Notes: a model not told the origin generated them from the sequence alone. 57,947 bases of DNA from Prevotellaceae bacterium (GCA_029218445.1 JAQXRI010000051.1:1-57947), one strand, 5' to 3'. Counted from the stretch's first letter, positions 23,808-35,078 are shown. Numbers and translations: made by a program.

Positions 23808-26408
23808 TTAGTTTACTTTCCTCTTTTGCTTCCACAGCATAAAGCTTATGCCTATGATGACGAACAGGAGCATGTAAATCCATATTGCCGACGACGAGAG
23901 CAGGAAGGGCTGGGGTATGACTATCTCGATGGACTTTTCGTCGTATTTGTCGGGCAGTTCCAAAAGTGACGCCCTTATCCTAAGGGTGTATTTGCCTGAA
24001 GGTATGTTTGAGAAGCTGACCGTGCGGTCTTTGCCCACCTGGTGCCACTGGCTGTCGTAGCCTTCCAGCTTGTACTGGTAGTGTACCCTGTGCTGCAGCT
24101 GATGGTTGAGCGAGGCAAACCTGAAGGAGAACACGGCTTCGTTGTCGGGCAACTCTACACGCTTGGCCTCGGGCACGTAGTAGTCGAACGTGTCGTTGAG
24201 GCGTGGCGACATCAGTTCGTCGTTGTAGAAAAAGTCGGTAATGCTCAGTTTCAGCATTGTGGCACCTGAGCCTACGAGTTTTCGCTTATCTACAAAATAG
24301 TAGCCGTCCTGAGTGCCGAACACGATGTGGTCGTGCATGGTGGTTACGGCGGCGCCCTCTGAGCAGATGCAGTCGTCAACGCCGTCCTGTATGGTGAAGG
24401 TGCTCAGGATGTTGCGTTTGGTGTCGAACGAGCAGAGCACATGGTCGGTGGCAAACCACACGTTGTTGGTCTTGTCGAACGTGATGCTCTTTATTTCTTC
24501 CGAAGGCAGGCCTTCTCTGTTGCCGAACGTGTCAAACCTGAAGTTGCCGTTGTCGTTGGTGTTTAGGCATCGGCTCAGTCCACCGCCGTTGGTGCCCACC
24601 CACATGTTGCCTTGAGGGTCGCACTTCAGTTCAATTATGTCCTTGCTGTTGAGGTTGTATTCCACCTCTTCGTTGTCTTCCAGCTGCGTCAGCTTTACCA
24701 TGTTGCCCCGCTTTTGCAGTATGAGTATGCCGTCGGTGGTGCCCGCCCACACTCGTCCGCGCTTGTCGAGTGCCAGTGTCCTCACCTTTTTATATTCGTT
24801 CATGGGGTAGTGGTGCAGCACGTTGTTGCAGTTGACTATTATCTCTTTGCCGTTCTTGTCTTTCGTCAGTATGTTCACTCCACCGCCGTAAGTGGCTATC
24901 CAGATGTTGCCTTCCTTGTCCTCCTGGGTGCAGTAGGCGTTGTCGTCGTTCAGCCAAAGGGCTTTTGTGGCGTCGGCCTTGTAGCGTTTGAAGCTGAATC
25001 CCTGCGGCGTTGGCGTCATTTTTATCAGTCCTGTGCCCTTGGTGCTTATCCAGTAGCTTCCGGCCTTGTCCTTGTTTATGCCGTATATTCGTCCGAAGTC
25101 GCCTGTTCCGCCCACGTCGTTTATGTATCTCTTGTTTTTCCCGTCGGTTATCATCAGCATGCCGTGCTTGTTGCCGACGAGCACCTGCCGGCGTTCACGG
25201 TCGTAATACATGGCCCTTATTTCATTCTTGTTTTCTTCGCTCGCCCCCTCGTAAATGGGCAGGCGCAAAATCTTCTTTTTCAGTATCTCGAGCTTTTCCA
25301 GTCCCTTGCGGCTGGTGGCTTCCCATATCACTCCCTCGGGCAGGGCCAGGAACGCGGCCAGTGTGTTCGACATTTCCCATGGGTTGAGCGGGTTGTTGTG
25401 GAAATACTCTATCTCGTCGGTTTCGCGGTTGTAGTAGCCGAATCCGCCGTGGTTCATGTTCACCCACACGGTGCCGTCCACTTCTTCCACGTGGGCCGTG
25501 TGCTGGTCGTATTCGGGCACTGTCACTATCTGCTGGTAGTCTTTGGTGGTGCCCGTCGAGGTGTCAAGGCGCGAAATGCCCTGCTTGTCGTTGGCATACC
25601 ATATCGAGCCTTTCGAGTCTTTGAATATGGTGCGTATCGTCTCCGACGTTTCGAGCAGCACCTTTGGTTCCTGGCCGTACGAGCATTCCAGTATCTTTCC
25701 CGATTCGGTGCCTGCATAGATGTTGTATCCGTTGGAGTACATGCAGGTTATCGACTCGTCTTCAAGCATTCCTGCGGCGTTTATCAACTCGTTGCCCGAG
25801 CTGAGCTGGTGAATGCCCTTGTTGGTGCCCACCCAAAGGTCGTCCTTGTAGCCCTCGACTATCGAGGTGGCCTTCAGCTGCTGTGTGGTGATGAGCTGTC
25901 TTGATATTCCGTTTTTTGTAGTCCTCAGCCGGTAAATGCCTATGCCGTCCATCAGTGCCAGGATGTCGCCGTTGTGGGTTGTCGTGAGCTTGTGCGACGA
26001 CCTGAGGTCCTTATATCCCATGATGTCGGTCCATGGATTGATGATGCGGTCGGTAGAGCGGTCGAGCATGAACACCCTTCCGTCATACATCCTCATCCAT
26101 ACGTTCTGCATGCCGTCGATGGTGAGGTCGCTGATGCGGTTGTGCAGCAGCGGCACACGGCTTTGGCCTCCGGTCTTGTAGTTGAAGAAGTTGAAACCGT
26201 CGAAGCGCGACAGTCCGTTCCATGTAGCTATCCAGATATAACCATATCCGTCCTGCTTTATGTCTGAAACGGCGTTGGAACATAGTCCGTTTTCGGTGGA
26301 ATAGTGGGATAGTGAGGCCTGGAATTGTTGGCTGAATACTGACGGCGCTGACACTACTGCCAACGCTATAGCCAACAAGCTCCGTTGTATGTACGATTTA
26401 AAGTTCAT
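23808..26408 (-). CDS. Two-component-type periplasmic propeller protein with Y_Y_Y domain and one membrane helix, no kinase
   Basis: I start at ATG 26408 (866 residues), which begins the signal peptide MNFKSYIQRSLLAIALAVVSA; the longer frame runs into the proS 3' region. Many beta-propeller repeats follow, as in the sensors of hybrid two-component systems (DGYGYIWIATWNGLSRFDG, DSKGSIWYANDKQGISRLD, DPQGNMWVGTNGGGLSR). A Y_Y_Y domain (FRFASLNHQLQHRVHYQYKLEGYD, about 750-830) and a final helix (IWIYMLLFVIIGISFMLW) complete it. The protein stops eight residues later (KQKRKVN tail), so histidine kinase, receiver and AraC domains are absent. It lies 82 bp after proS and may be cotranscribed. A partner kinase is not encoded nearby. 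Confidence 0.9.
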   Translation of the reverse strand: MNFKSYIQRSLLAIALAVVSAPSVFSQQFQASLSHYSTENGLCSNAVSDIKQDGYGYIWIATWNGLSRFDGFNFFNYKTGGQSRVPLLHNRISDLTIDGMQNVWMRMYDGRVFMLDRSTDRIINPWTDIMGYKDLRSSHKLTTTHNGDILALMDGIGIYRLRTTKNGISRQLITTQQLKATSIVEGYKDDLWVGTNKGIHQLSSGNELINAAGMLEDESITCMYSNGYNIYAGTESGKILECSYGQEPKVLLETSETIRTIFKDSKGSIWYANDKQGISRLDTSTGTTKDYQQIVTVPEYDQHTAHVEEVDGTVWVNMNHGGFGYYNRETDEIEYFHNNPLNPWEMSNTLAAFLALPEGVIWEATSRKGLEKLEILKKKILRLPIYEGASEENKNEIRAMYYDRERRQVLVGNKHGMLMITDGKNKRYINDVGGTGDFGRIYGINKDKAGSYWISTKGTGLIKMTPTPQGFSFKRYKADATKALWLNDDNAYCTQEDKEGNIWIATYGGGVNILTKDKNGKEIIVNCNNVLHHYPMNEYKKVRTLALDKRGRVWAGTTDGILILQKRGNMVKLTQLEDNEEVEYNLNSKDIIELKCDPQGNMWVGTNGGGLSRCLNTNDNGNFRFDTFGNREGLPSEEIKSITFDKTNNVWFATDHVLCSFDTKRNILSTFTIQDGVDDCICSEGAAVTTMHDHIVFGTQDGYYFVDKRKLVGSGATMLKLSITDFFYNDELMSPRLNDTFDYYVPEAKRVELPDNEAVFSFRFASLNHQLQHRVHYQYKLEGYDSQWHQVGKDRTVSFSNIPSGKYTLRIRASLLELPDKYDEKSIEIVIPQPFLLSSSAIWIYMLLFVIIGISFMLWKQKRKVN

Positions 26409-26443
26409 AGGTGTTAGTATTGGGTGGTGGTGCCTGAAATGTG

Positions 26444-26482
26444 GGCTGCGGGTGACGTCCCAATGTGTCTGTCCCCGCAGCC
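26444..26482. other. Hairpin between proS and the propeller gene
   Basis: A perfect 9-bp stem (GGCTGCGGG with CCCGCAGCC) around a 21-base loop. It lies 8 bp after the proS stop and has no T-run on either side, so it could be an attenuator, a processing site or a weak terminator. Confidence 0.5.
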
Positions 26483-26490
26483 TTGGCTTA

Positions 26491-27972
26491 TCAATAGCTT
26501 CTTGCAATTATCACTCTGCACTTTGCAGGCTTTCCGCTCACCATGTCGGTGCCCGGTGTCTGCTCGTAGGCGAAAGGCACGCAGCGGATGGTGGCCTGTG
26601 TCTCTTCCTTAATCTTGGCCTCGGTTTCGGCGGTGCCGTCCCAGTGGCAGAGGAAGAAGCCTCCGTTCTTTATGCGCTCCTTGAATTCTTCGTAGTTGTC
26701 GCACTCATATACGCGCTCGTCGCGGTATTTGCGTGCCTTCTCGAATATGTTGTCCTGAATGTCGTCGAGCAGCTTCTCTACGTAGTCGGCAATGCCTTCA
26801 AGCTGCACCGTCTCCTTTTCAAGAGTGTCGCGGCGCATCACCTCGATGGTGCCGTTTTCGAGGTCGCGGGCGCCAAGCACGAGGCGCACGGGAACACCCT
26901 TCAGCTCGTAGTCGGCAAACTTGAAGCCCGGACGCTTGTTTTCTGCGTCGTCATACTTCACGCTGATGCCCTTCTTCTTCAGCTCGTCAACGATGGGCTG
27001 CACCTTGTCGCTGATTTGCTGAAGCTGTTCGCCGCCCTTCGATATAGGTATGATGACCACCTGAATAGGTGCGAGGCGCGGTGGCAGCACAAGTCCGTTG
27101 TCGTCCGAGTGGGTCATGATGAGCGCACCAATGAGGCGTGTAGAAACGCCCCACGACGTTGCCCAAACGTATTCGGGCTTGTTGTCCTTATTAAGATATG
27201 TCACGTCGAAGGCCTTTGCGAAGTTCTGTCCGAGGAAGTGGCTTGTGCCGCTCTGCAGGGCCTTTCCGTCCTGCATCATGGCCTCGATGGTGTAGGTGTC
27301 GAGGGCACCGGCAAAACGCTCCGTCTCGCTCTTCACTCCCTGAAGCACCGGCACTGCCATCCACTTCTCGGCAAACTCGGCATACACCTTCAGCATCTTC
27401 TGTGCCTCTTCCTCGGCCTCCTCGCGTGTGGCGTGTGCCGTGTGGCCTTCCTGCCAGAGGAACTCCGAGGTGCGGAGGAACGGACGCGTGCGCATTTCCC
27501 AACGCATCACGTTGCACCACTGGTTGCACATAAGTGGCAGGTCGCGCCACGACTGAATCCAGTTTTTGTATGTATTCCAGATGATGGTCTCCGAAGTGGG
27601 ACGTATTATCAGCTCTTCCTCGAGACGTGCAGAAGGGTCAACCTCAACGCCGCTCTTGTCTTCCTTGGCCTTCAGGCGATAGTGGGTCACCACGGCACAC
27701 TCCTTGGCGAAGCCTTCCACGTGTTCGGCCTCGCGCGAGAGGAACGACTTTGGTATGAGCAGAGGGAAGTAGGCGTTCTGCACTCCTGTTTCCTTGAACA
27801 TTGAGTCGAGCTGGCGCTGCATCTTCTCCCAAATAGCATAGCCGTATGGCTTTATCACCATGCAGCCTCTGACGGCAGACTGTTCTGCCAAGTCGGCCTT
27901 TACAACCAGGTCATTGTACCACTGGCTGTAGTTGTCGGCCCTTTTTGTCAAATCCTTTAATTCTTTTGCCAT
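26491..27972 (-). CDS. proS: Prolyl-tRNA synthetase, archaeal/eukaryal type
   Basis: 493 residues, the short form without the editing insertion of E. coli ProRS. Class II motifs are present: motif 1 region with [13 protein letters not shown], motif 2 ([25 protein letters not shown]) and motif 3 ([27 protein letters not shown]). An anticodon-binding domain follows, then the family's C-terminal zinc-binding-like region ending in a tyrosine (ARSY), as in ProS type 3. It charges tRNA-Pro. It is the first gene of a minus-strand pair with the propeller protein. Bacteroidetes normally carry this type. Confidence 0.97.
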   Translation of the reverse strand: MAKELKDLTKRADNYSQWYNDLVVKADLAEQSAVRGCMVIKPYGYAIWEKMQRQLDSMFKETGVQNAYFPLLIPKSFLSREAEHVEGFAKECAVVTHYRLKAKEDKSGVEVDPSARLEEELIIRPTSETIIWNTYKNWIQSWRDLPLMCNQWCNVMRWEMRTRPFLRTSEFLWQEGHTAHATREEAEEEAQKMLKVYAEFAEKWMAVPVLQGVKSETERFAGALDTYTIEAMMQDGKALQSGTSHFLGQNFAKAFDVTYLNKDNKPEYVWATSWGVSTRLIGALIMTHSDDNGLVLPPRLAPIQVVIIPISKGGEQLQQISDKVQPIVDELKKKGISVKYDDAENKRPGFKFADYELKGVPVRLVLGARDLENGTIEVMRRDTLEKETVQLEGIADYVEKLLDDIQDNIFEKARKYRDERVYECDNYEEFKERIKNGGFFLCHWDGTAETEAKIKEETQATIRCVPFAYEQTPGTDMVSGKPAKCRVIIARSY

Positions 27973-28004
27973 TTTTGTATTTGATGTTTGTCTAATATTT
28001 TGTG

Positions 28005-28012
28005 CAAAGGTA
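28005..28012 (-). promoter_or_regulatory. -7 box for proS
   Basis: Minus strand TACCTTTG, 32 bp before the proS ATG at 27972. A TTTG lies upstream but at about 25 bp, longer than usual. Confidence 0.5.
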
Positions 28013-28107
28013 CAAAAAATATTTAATTATGTATGTACAAAAAGGTAAAAAAATGATAAGGCGGCAAAATAACTCGCGTTTTTCTTCGCCGAATGGTTTT
28101 TTTGCAT

Positions 28108-28115
28108 TAACTTTG
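28108..28115 (+). promoter_or_regulatory. -7 box for the OmpA-like lipoprotein gene
   Basis: TAACTTTG, full TAnnTTTG match, 50 bp before the ATG at 28166. No clear -33 box at 19-21 bp. Confidence 0.55.
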
Positions 28116-28165
28116 CACCCGAAAACTCATAGAATTAATATAAACCAACAAAGATTATTTTAAAC

Positions 28166-28864
28166 ATGAAAAAGATTAAATTGTTCACATTGGCTTTGTG
28201 CCTTGGTATTGTCCTGTCAGGTTGCAACAACACTCAGAAGGGTGCTGCCATAGGCACTGGTGGCGGTGCGCTGCTGGGCGCCATCGTTGGCAAGCTGGCC
28301 GGCAACACTGCTGTGGGTGCCGTGGTAGGCGGTGCTGTAGGAGCTGGTGCAGGTGCACTCATCGGAAAGAAAATGGATAAAGCAAAGGCTGAAGCCGAAA
28401 AAGTCAATAACGCTCAGGTAGAGTCGGTTACTGACGCCAACGGACTGCAGGCCGTAAAGGTTACATTCGACTCGGGCATACTGTTCGAGACAGGCAAGGC
28501 CGACCTCTCTGCTGCGGCCAAGTCGTCGCTCCAGGAGTTCTCGCAGGTGCTCAAGAACAACTCTGCTTGTGACGTCGCCATTCAGGGCTATACCGACAAC
28601 ACTGGCTGGAAGAACAGCACTGCCGCTCAGAGCGCCGAGAAGAACAAGGCCCTCTCGCTCGACCGCGCTACTTCGGTTTCGTCTTATCTTCAGGCTCTTG
28701 GCGTTGCCGCTGCACAAATCAAGGCCGTTGAGGGATTTGGCGAGGAGAACCCTGTAGCCGACAATTCCACTGCCGCAGGCAAGGCACAGAACCGTCGCGT
28801 TGAAGTTTACATGTATGCAAGCCAGGAGATGATTAAGGCTGCAGAGAATGGCACTTTGAATTAA
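28166..28864 (+). CDS. OmpA-family lipoprotein with glycine-zipper region
   Basis: 232 residues: a lipoprotein signal (LFTLALCLGIVLSGCNN, lipid Cys about 20), a glycine zipper (GGGALLGAIVGKLAG and GGAVGAGAGALIGKKMD, about 30-70) that should lie in or on the outer membrane, and an OmpA C-terminal domain (VTFDSGILFETGKADLS, IQGYTDNTGW, NKALSLDRATSVSSYLQALGV, FGEENPVADN, NRRVEVYM) that binds peptidoglycan. It would anchor the outer membrane to the cell wall. mtgA follows 6 bp later, so the two envelope genes are an operon. Confidence 0.95.
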   Translation: MKKIKLFTLALCLGIVLSGCNNTQKGAAIGTGGGALLGAIVGKLAGNTAVGAVVGGAVGAGAGALIGKKMDKAKAEAEKVNNAQVESVTDANGLQAVKVTFDSGILFETGKADLSAAAKSSLQEFSQVLKNNSACDVAIQGYTDNTGWKNSTAAQSAEKNKALSLDRATSVSSYLQALGVAAAQIKAVEGFGEENPVADNSTAAGKAQNRRVEVYMYASQEMIKAAENGTLN

Positions 28865-28870
28865 TACGCG

Positions 28871-29590
28871 ATGATTATTGCCAATATTCTTCTACGAAGG
28901 ATAAGAATAGTTTTACAATGGGTGGTGGTAGCCTTCTTTGGCTCCACCATTCTTGCTGTTGTGGCCTTAAGGTTTGTGCCTGTTTATTTCACGCCTTTGA
29001 TGTTCATTCGCCTCGGACAGCAGATTACTGAAGGCAAGACGTTGAAGATGCACCACCATTGGGTGCCGCTCGACCAGATGTCGCCATCGCTGCCCGTTGC
29101 CGTCATGGCCAGCGAAGACCAGCGTTTCATGCAGCATCACGGCTTTGACTTCAAGGCCATCGAATATGCCGCCAAGCGCAACATGACGCAAAAGAACAAG
29201 CCGAAGCTGGGAGCCAGCACCATCAGTCAGCAAACGGCGAAGAACGTGTTTCTATGGCCTGGCCGCACTTGGGTGCGCAAGGGCCTTGAGGCTTATTTCA
29301 CCAGCCTCATAGAAATAATGTGGAGCAAGCAGCGCATAATGGAAGTATATCTCAACTCGATAGAAATGGGCGATGGCATCTACGGTGCCGATGCCGTGGC
29401 CGAATATCACTTCGACTGCGAGGCAAAGGACCTGTCACGGGCGCAGTGCGCCCTGATAGCCGCCACCTTGCCCAATCCGCGCAAGTTCAGCTCGGCCAAT
29501 CCCTCGGCCTACATGCTGAAACGCCAGCGTCAGATAATGCGACAGATGAAGTCCATACCCGTTTTCCCAAAAGAAGGACACGACAAATGA
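28871..29590 (+). CDS. mtgA: Monofunctional peptidoglycan glycosyltransferase
   Basis: 239 residues: one N-terminal membrane helix ([18 protein letters not shown]) and a GT51 domain with the catalytic glutamate in [14 protein letters not shown], then [16 protein letters not shown] and [22 protein letters not shown]. No transpeptidase domain, so it only polymerises lipid II glycan strands at the outer face of the inner membrane. It follows the OmpA-like gene by 6 bp. Confidence 0.97.
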   Translation: MIIANILLRRIRIVLQWVVVAFFGSTILAVVALRFVPVYFTPLMFIRLGQQITEGKTLKMHHHWVPLDQMSPSLPVAVMASEDQRFMQHHGFDFKAIEYAAKRNMTQKNKPKLGASTISQQTAKNVFLWPGRTWVRKGLEAYFTSLIEIMWSKQRIMEVYLNSIEMGDGIYGADAVAEYHFDCEAKDLSRAQCALIAATLPNPRKFSSANPSAYMLKRQRQIMRQMKSIPVFPKEGHDK

Positions 29591-29610
29591 CGTCATGCGT
29601 GGGTGTGGTT

Positions 29611-29640
29611 AACAAGTTGCCAAGTTAACGGGTTAACGAG
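29611..29640. repeat. GTTAAC-family repeat
   Basis: Starts GGTTAACAAGTT and ends GTTAACGGGTTAACG, with a degenerate GTTGCCA unit in between; same family as 15228-15253, 15997-16022 and 16229-16260. Confidence 0.75.
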
Positions 29641-29662
29641 GTGTCAACCCCCATGTACAACT

Positions 29663-29723
29663 AAAAAAAGGAAGGCCGCATGGGCTTCGTGGTGAAGCTT
29701 CAAGTGCAGTCTTCCTTTTTTTT
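29663..29723. terminator. Bidirectional terminator
   Basis: AAAAAAAGGAAG at the left pairs with CTTCCTTTTTTT at the right, with inner partial helices (GGCTTC/GAAGC). The A-run and T-run at the two ends let it work on both strands: for mtgA from the left and for any minus-strand transcript from about 29925. Confidence 0.75.
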
Positions 29724-29928
29724 CAATTATCCTTATACAATCTGTTTTACCCTCATTGTGAAGTAAATAACCTAATGAGTCTTTTTCTTTGATATTAATT
29801 CCATTGAAAGCCAAAAAAATGCTAATGTCAACCAAATCAAATACCAAATAACTAAAAACCAAAACTAAAAATACTACTATTACATGAATAAGTCGAAGCT
29901 GCGAATCACTTCGTCGCTTTTGACGGTG

Positions 29929-29936
29929 CAAAGGTA
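29929..29936 (-). promoter_or_regulatory. Possible promoter of a small minus-strand transcript
   Basis: Minus strand TACCTTTG followed by CACCGTC. Transcription would start near 29920 and reach the terminator at 29723-29663, giving an RNA of about 200-260 nt. The -33 box is weak. Confidence 0.35.
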
Positions 29937-30068
29937 AACCGAAAAAATGAAATGGACAGCATAACTTGACCATTAACTGTATTTCATACACCAATTATTG
30001 ACTAATGTCAATTAAGTGTGCAAAGAACGGCATTTTTCATATTTATAACTAATGTATGAGGTGAAAAG

Positions 30069-30100
30069 TTTGTTCAGTTCGGAAAAAAATAGTAATTTTG
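30069..30100 (+). promoter_or_regulatory. Promoter of the ABC-F gene
   Basis: TTTG at 30069-30072, a 20-bp spacer, TAATTTTG at 30093-30100; full consensus, 32 bp before the ATG at 30133. Confidence 0.8.
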
Positions 30101-30129
30101 CAGCGCAAAAATGAAAAAACATATAATAA

Positions 30130-31752
<1,623 letters not shown>

Positions 31753-31756
31753 TGTA

Positions 31757-31780
31757 AGGCGTGCTTTTGGCACGCTTTTT
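31757..31780 (+). terminator. Terminator after the ABC-F gene
   Basis: GCGTGC (31759-31764) pairs with GCACGC (31770-31775) and five T residues follow. It lies inside the longest frame of grpE and argues for the shorter grpE start. Confidence 0.85.
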
Positions 31781-31816
31781 GCAGGAAAAAGAGTAGAACA
31801 TAAAATTAAAACGGCA

Positions 31817-32416
31817 ATGGAAGAGAATAAGAACATCCAAGAAGAAGAAATAAAGCAGGATGCTGAAAAAACGGCTGAAGAAGCCGCAGCACAGGCAGAG
31901 AATTCAGAAAACACAGAGAATTCTGAGAATGTTGAAAACACTGAGAATGCCGAAGCGTCAGAGAAAGACCCTTTAGAGGAGGCCAACAGGCAGATAGAGG
32001 AGCTGAAGGACAAGTATCTGCGCTCGGTTGCTGAATTTGACAACTACCGCAAGCGTACGCTGAAGGAAAAGGCCGAACTCATACTCAATGGTGGCGAAAA
32101 GGCCATAAGCGCCATGTTGCCCGTGATTGACGACATGGAGCGAGCCATCGAAAATGGCGGCAAGACCGACGACCCCCAGGTGTTGAGGGAAGGCATGGAC
32201 CTCATTTACAGCAAGATGATGAAGGTGCTTGAGACTCTCGGAGTAAAACCAATAGAAACTGAAAATGCCGACTTTGACACCGACGTTCACGAGGCTATTG
32301 CCATGGTGCCGGGCATGGGCGACGACAAGAAGGGCAAGGTGCTCGACTGCGTAATGCGTGGCTATAAGCTGAACGACAAGGTGATTCGTCATGCCAAAGT
32401 GGCAGTTGGGCAGTAA
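31817..32416 (+). CDS. grpE: GrpE nucleotide exchange factor
   Basis: I start at ATG 31817 (199 residues, MEENKNIQEEE); the longer frame from 31739 includes a terminator and the end of the ABC-F gene. An acidic, repetitive tail (runs of NSENTEN/ENVENTEN type, residues about 20-55) precedes the GrpE coiled coil (DKYLRSVAEFDNYRKRTLKEK) and the C-terminal signature region (VLETLGVKPIETENADFDTDVHEAIAMVPG, VLDCVMRGYKLNDKVIRHAKVAVGQ). It releases ADP from DnaK. dnaJ follows after 19 bp; dnaK is not in this window. Confidence 0.97.
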   Translation: MEENKNIQEEEIKQDAEKTAEEAAAQAENSENTENSENVENTENAEASEKDPLEEANRQIEELKDKYLRSVAEFDNYRKRTLKEKAELILNGGEKAISAMLPVIDDMERAIENGGKTDDPQVLREGMDLIYSKMMKVLETLGVKPIETENADFDTDVHEAIAMVPGMGDDKKGKVLDCVMRGYKLNDKVIRHAKVAVGQ

Positions 32417-32435
32417 AAAATAATTTTTAACTGAA

Positions 32436-33602
32436 ATGGCAAAGAGAGACTACTATGAGGTGCTTGGCGTTGAGAAAAGCGCCTCAGAAGATGAAATTAA
32501 AAAGGCTTACCGCAAGATAGCCATAAAATACCACCCTGACAGAAACCCCGGCAACAAGGAAGCCGAGGAGAAGTTTAAGGAGGCGGCTGAGGCATACGAT
32601 GTGCTTCACGACCCGCAAAAGCGTCAGCAATACGACCAGTTTGGTTTTGCAGGCCCCGGTGGGGCAGGAGGCTTCGGAGGATTTGGCGGACAGAGCATGA
32701 ACATGGACGACATCTTCTCGATGTTTGGCGACATCTTCGGCGGACATGCCGGTGGCTTCGGTGGATTTGGAGGCTTTGGTGGCGGACAACGCCGACCACA
32801 GCAGCACAGAGGAAGCGACCTGCGCCTGAAGGTGAGGCTGACACTGCAGGAGGTGGCCACTGGCGTTACCAAGAAGTTCAAGGTGCGCAAGGATGTTGTG
32901 TGCTCTCACTGCCACGGAACAGGCTCGGAGGATGGCAACGCTACCGAAACTTGTCCTACATGCCATGGCTCAGGTGTGATTTCCCACACCACTCAGAGCA
33001 TATTCGGCATGATGCAGACTCAAGGCGTTTGCCCCACTTGCGGTGGCGAGGGCAAGGTGATAAAGAACAAGTGCCACCACTGCAATGGCTCAGGAGTGGA
33101 GAAAGGCGAGGAAGTGGTTGAGATAAACATTCCAGCCGGTGTGGCCGAAGGCATGGTAGTGAACGTGCCAGGAAAGGGAAACGCTGGACGCAGAAACGGC
33201 ATAACGGGCGACATCCAGGTGTTTATCGAGGAAGAGCCAAGCGACACATTCGTTCGCGACGGCAACGACCTTATATATAATCTTCTGCTCGACTTCCCGA
33301 CGGCTGCCTTGGGAGGCAATGTTGAGATTCCAACCATAGAAGGAACAAAACTGAGAGTGAAGATTGATGCCGGCACACAGCCGGGCAAGACGCTCCGACT
33401 GAGGGCGAAAGGACTGCCTGCCGTGCAGGGATATGGCAACGGAAAGGGCGACCTCGTTGTAAACATCAGCATTTATGTGCCGAAGACATTGTCGCGCGAC
33501 GAGAAGAAGGCATTGGAAAAGATGAAGGACAGCGACAACTTCCAAGGCGATGCTGCAACGAAACGCTCCATCTTCCAGCGATTCAGAAACTATTTCAATT
33601 AA
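32436..33602 (+). CDS. dnaJ: Chaperone DnaJ
   Basis: 388 residues with the full type I layout: J domain ([25 protein letters not shown] motif in KYHPDRNPG), a Gly/Phe-rich linker (FGGFGG repeats, about 75-125), four zinc-binding CxxCxGxG motifs ([32 protein letters not shown]) and the C-terminal substrate domain. It delivers unfolded clients to DnaK. It is cotranscribed with grpE (19-bp gap) and ends at a strong terminator. Confidence 0.99.
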   Translation: MAKRDYYEVLGVEKSASEDEIKKAYRKIAIKYHPDRNPGNKEAEEKFKEAAEAYDVLHDPQKRQQYDQFGFAGPGGAGGFGGFGGQSMNMDDIFSMFGDIFGGHAGGFGGFGGFGGGQRRPQQHRGSDLRLKVRLTLQEVATGVTKKFKVRKDVVCSHCHGTGSEDGNATETCPTCHGSGVISHTTQSIFGMMQTQGVCPTCGGEGKVIKNKCHHCNGSGVEKGEEVVEINIPAGVAEGMVVNVPGKGNAGRRNGITGDIQVFIEEEPSDTFVRDGNDLIYNLLLDFPTAALGGNVEIPTIEGTKLRVKIDAGTQPGKTLRLRAKGLPAVQGYGNGKGDLVVNISIYVPKTLSRDEKKALEKMKDSDNFQGDAATKRSIFQRFRNYFN

Positions 33603-33618
33603 ATACCTTAAAGTGGGG

Positions 33619-33660
33619 TAGAGGAGAGTGGAAACAACCATTCTCCTCTATCTTTTTTTT
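33619..33660 (+). terminator. Terminator of grpE-dnaJ
   Basis: A 13-bp stem with one G-U pair (TAGAGGAGAGTGG with CCATTCTCCTCTA), then TCTTTTTTTT up to 33660. Confidence 0.93.
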
Positions 33661-33671
33661 CAAACATCATT

Positions 33672-34961
33672 ATGACTTATCAAGAAACGACCCAATTTCT
33701 GTTCTCTCAGCTGCCCATGTTTGAACGACAGGGAAAGGCGGGATACAAAAGTGGACTTGACAATACTCTTACGCTTGACGAACATTTCGGACATCCACAC
33801 CGCAACTTCAAGACCATCCACGTGGCAGGCACCAACGGCAAAGGCTCGTGTTCGCACACCATAGCGGCACTGCTCCAGGCCAATGGGCTGAAGGTTGGCT
33901 TATACACATCGCCCCATCTTGTAGATTTCCGTGAACGCATAAGGGTCAATGGCCTGTGTATCAGCGAACAATATGTAGTTGACTTTGTAGAGGAAAACAA
34001 GCCGTTCTTCACTCCGCTGCATCCGTCTTTCTTTGAGCTTACCACGGCTTTGGCCATTAAATACTTCAGCGAGCAGAATGTTGACATAGCTGTAATTGAA
34101 GTAGGACTGGGAGGGCGGCTCGACTGTACAAACATCATTACTCCTATTCTGTCGGTCATTACCAACATCAGCTTCGACCACACGCAGTTTCTTGGCAACA
34201 CTCTTGCCAGCATAGCACGCGAGAAGGCAGGTATTATTAAAAGAGGTGTGCCTGTGGTGGTGGGCGAGTCGGACAACGAAACCCGCCCCGTGTTTGAGCA
34301 AGTGGCAAGTGACAACGATGCGCCATTGCTTTTTGCCGACGATTGCAGCGAAATCTTATCATGCAGGCACAACTCAACAGGCGGCATGGAATACGTAACG
34401 CGACATTATGGCACACTGACAGGATGTCTCACTGGCAGTTACCAAAGCAAAAACACCAACACCATACTTGCCGTTTACCGACAACTGCAGGCGCTTGGCG
34501 TTGTGGCCGACAACGTGCAATTGCTTCAGGAGGCACTTGAGAATGTAGTTGACGCAACGGGACTGAACGGACGATGGCAAGTAGTGGGCCAAAGGCCAAA
34601 GGTGGTTTGCGACACCGGACACAATAAGGCGGCTTGGCAGTACTTGGGACCGCAGTTGAATGCTGTCGAATGCGCCACAATGCACATCGTTTTTGGCATG
34701 GTTGACGACAAAGACATCAATTCAGTAGCCGAAATGCTTCCAAAACGTGCAAAATACTATTTTACGCAAGCCGACAGCCACAGGGCGCTTAAAGCAGACG
34801 CTGTGGAGGCAATATGCCGTGAAAAAGGACTTGTAGGAAATAGCTATATGTCTGTAAAAGAAGCATATACAGCAGCCATGACCAATGCCTCACCCAGCGA
34901 TTTTGTCTTTGTTGGAGGCAGTAGTTATGTGGTGGCCGACTTCCTGTCAAAGTGCTTTTAG
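33672..34961 (+). CDS. folC: Bifunctional folylpolyglutamate/dihydrofolate synthase
   Basis: 429 residues with the Mur-ligase-like fold: P-loop GTNGKGSCSHTIAALLQ (about 53-70), SPHLVDFRERIRVNG, and EVGLGGRLDCTNI with the metal/ATP-binding glutamate region, then DHTQFLGNTLASIAREKAGI. The C-terminal domain has CDTGHNKAAWQYLG. It adds glutamate to folates and, in bacteria of this type, also forms dihydrofolate. It stands alone between dnaJ's terminator and the sugar-use block. Confidence 0.97.
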   Translation: MTYQETTQFLFSQLPMFERQGKAGYKSGLDNTLTLDEHFGHPHRNFKTIHVAGTNGKGSCSHTIAALLQANGLKVGLYTSPHLVDFRERIRVNGLCISEQYVVDFVEENKPFFTPLHPSFFELTTALAIKYFSEQNVDIAVIEVGLGGRLDCTNIITPILSVITNISFDHTQFLGNTLASIAREKAGIIKRGVPVVVGESDNETRPVFEQVASDNDAPLLFADDCSEILSCRHNSTGGMEYVTRHYGTLTGCLTGSYQSKNTNTILAVYRQLQALGVVADNVQLLQEALENVVDATGLNGRWQVVGQRPKVVCDTGHNKAAWQYLGPQLNAVECATMHIVFGMVDDKDINSVAEMLPKRAKYYFTQADSHRALKADAVEAICREKGLVGNSYMSVKEAYTAAMTNASPSDFVFVGGSSYVVADFLSKCF

Positions 34962-35002
34962 TTGTTTTTAACAATTCGTTAAACGTTTTTTTTGTTGATT
35001 AT

Positions 35003-35034
35003 TTTGCCAGTGTTGTTTTTTTTTAGTTACTTTG
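35003..35034 (+). promoter_or_regulatory. Promoter of the galactose gene set
   Basis: TTTG at 35003-35006, a 20-bp spacer and TTACTTTG at 35027-35034 (one mismatch). The ATG is at 35079. A small inverted repeat (TTAAC-AATTC-GTTAA) lies just upstream, about 34969-34983. Confidence 0.6.
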
Positions 35035-35078
35035 CAGTCAAGTAGTAAACAATTAGTAATAACTAAAAACATCGGATT

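Noticed and set aside
24612..25904. A 430-codon plus-strand frame over the propeller gene
   Set aside because: Antisense shadow of the repeated propeller sequence.
29644..29994. A 116-codon minus-strand frame with hydrophobic stretches
   Set aside because: It spans a promoter box and a terminator and has no good start after the promoter; treated as non-coding.
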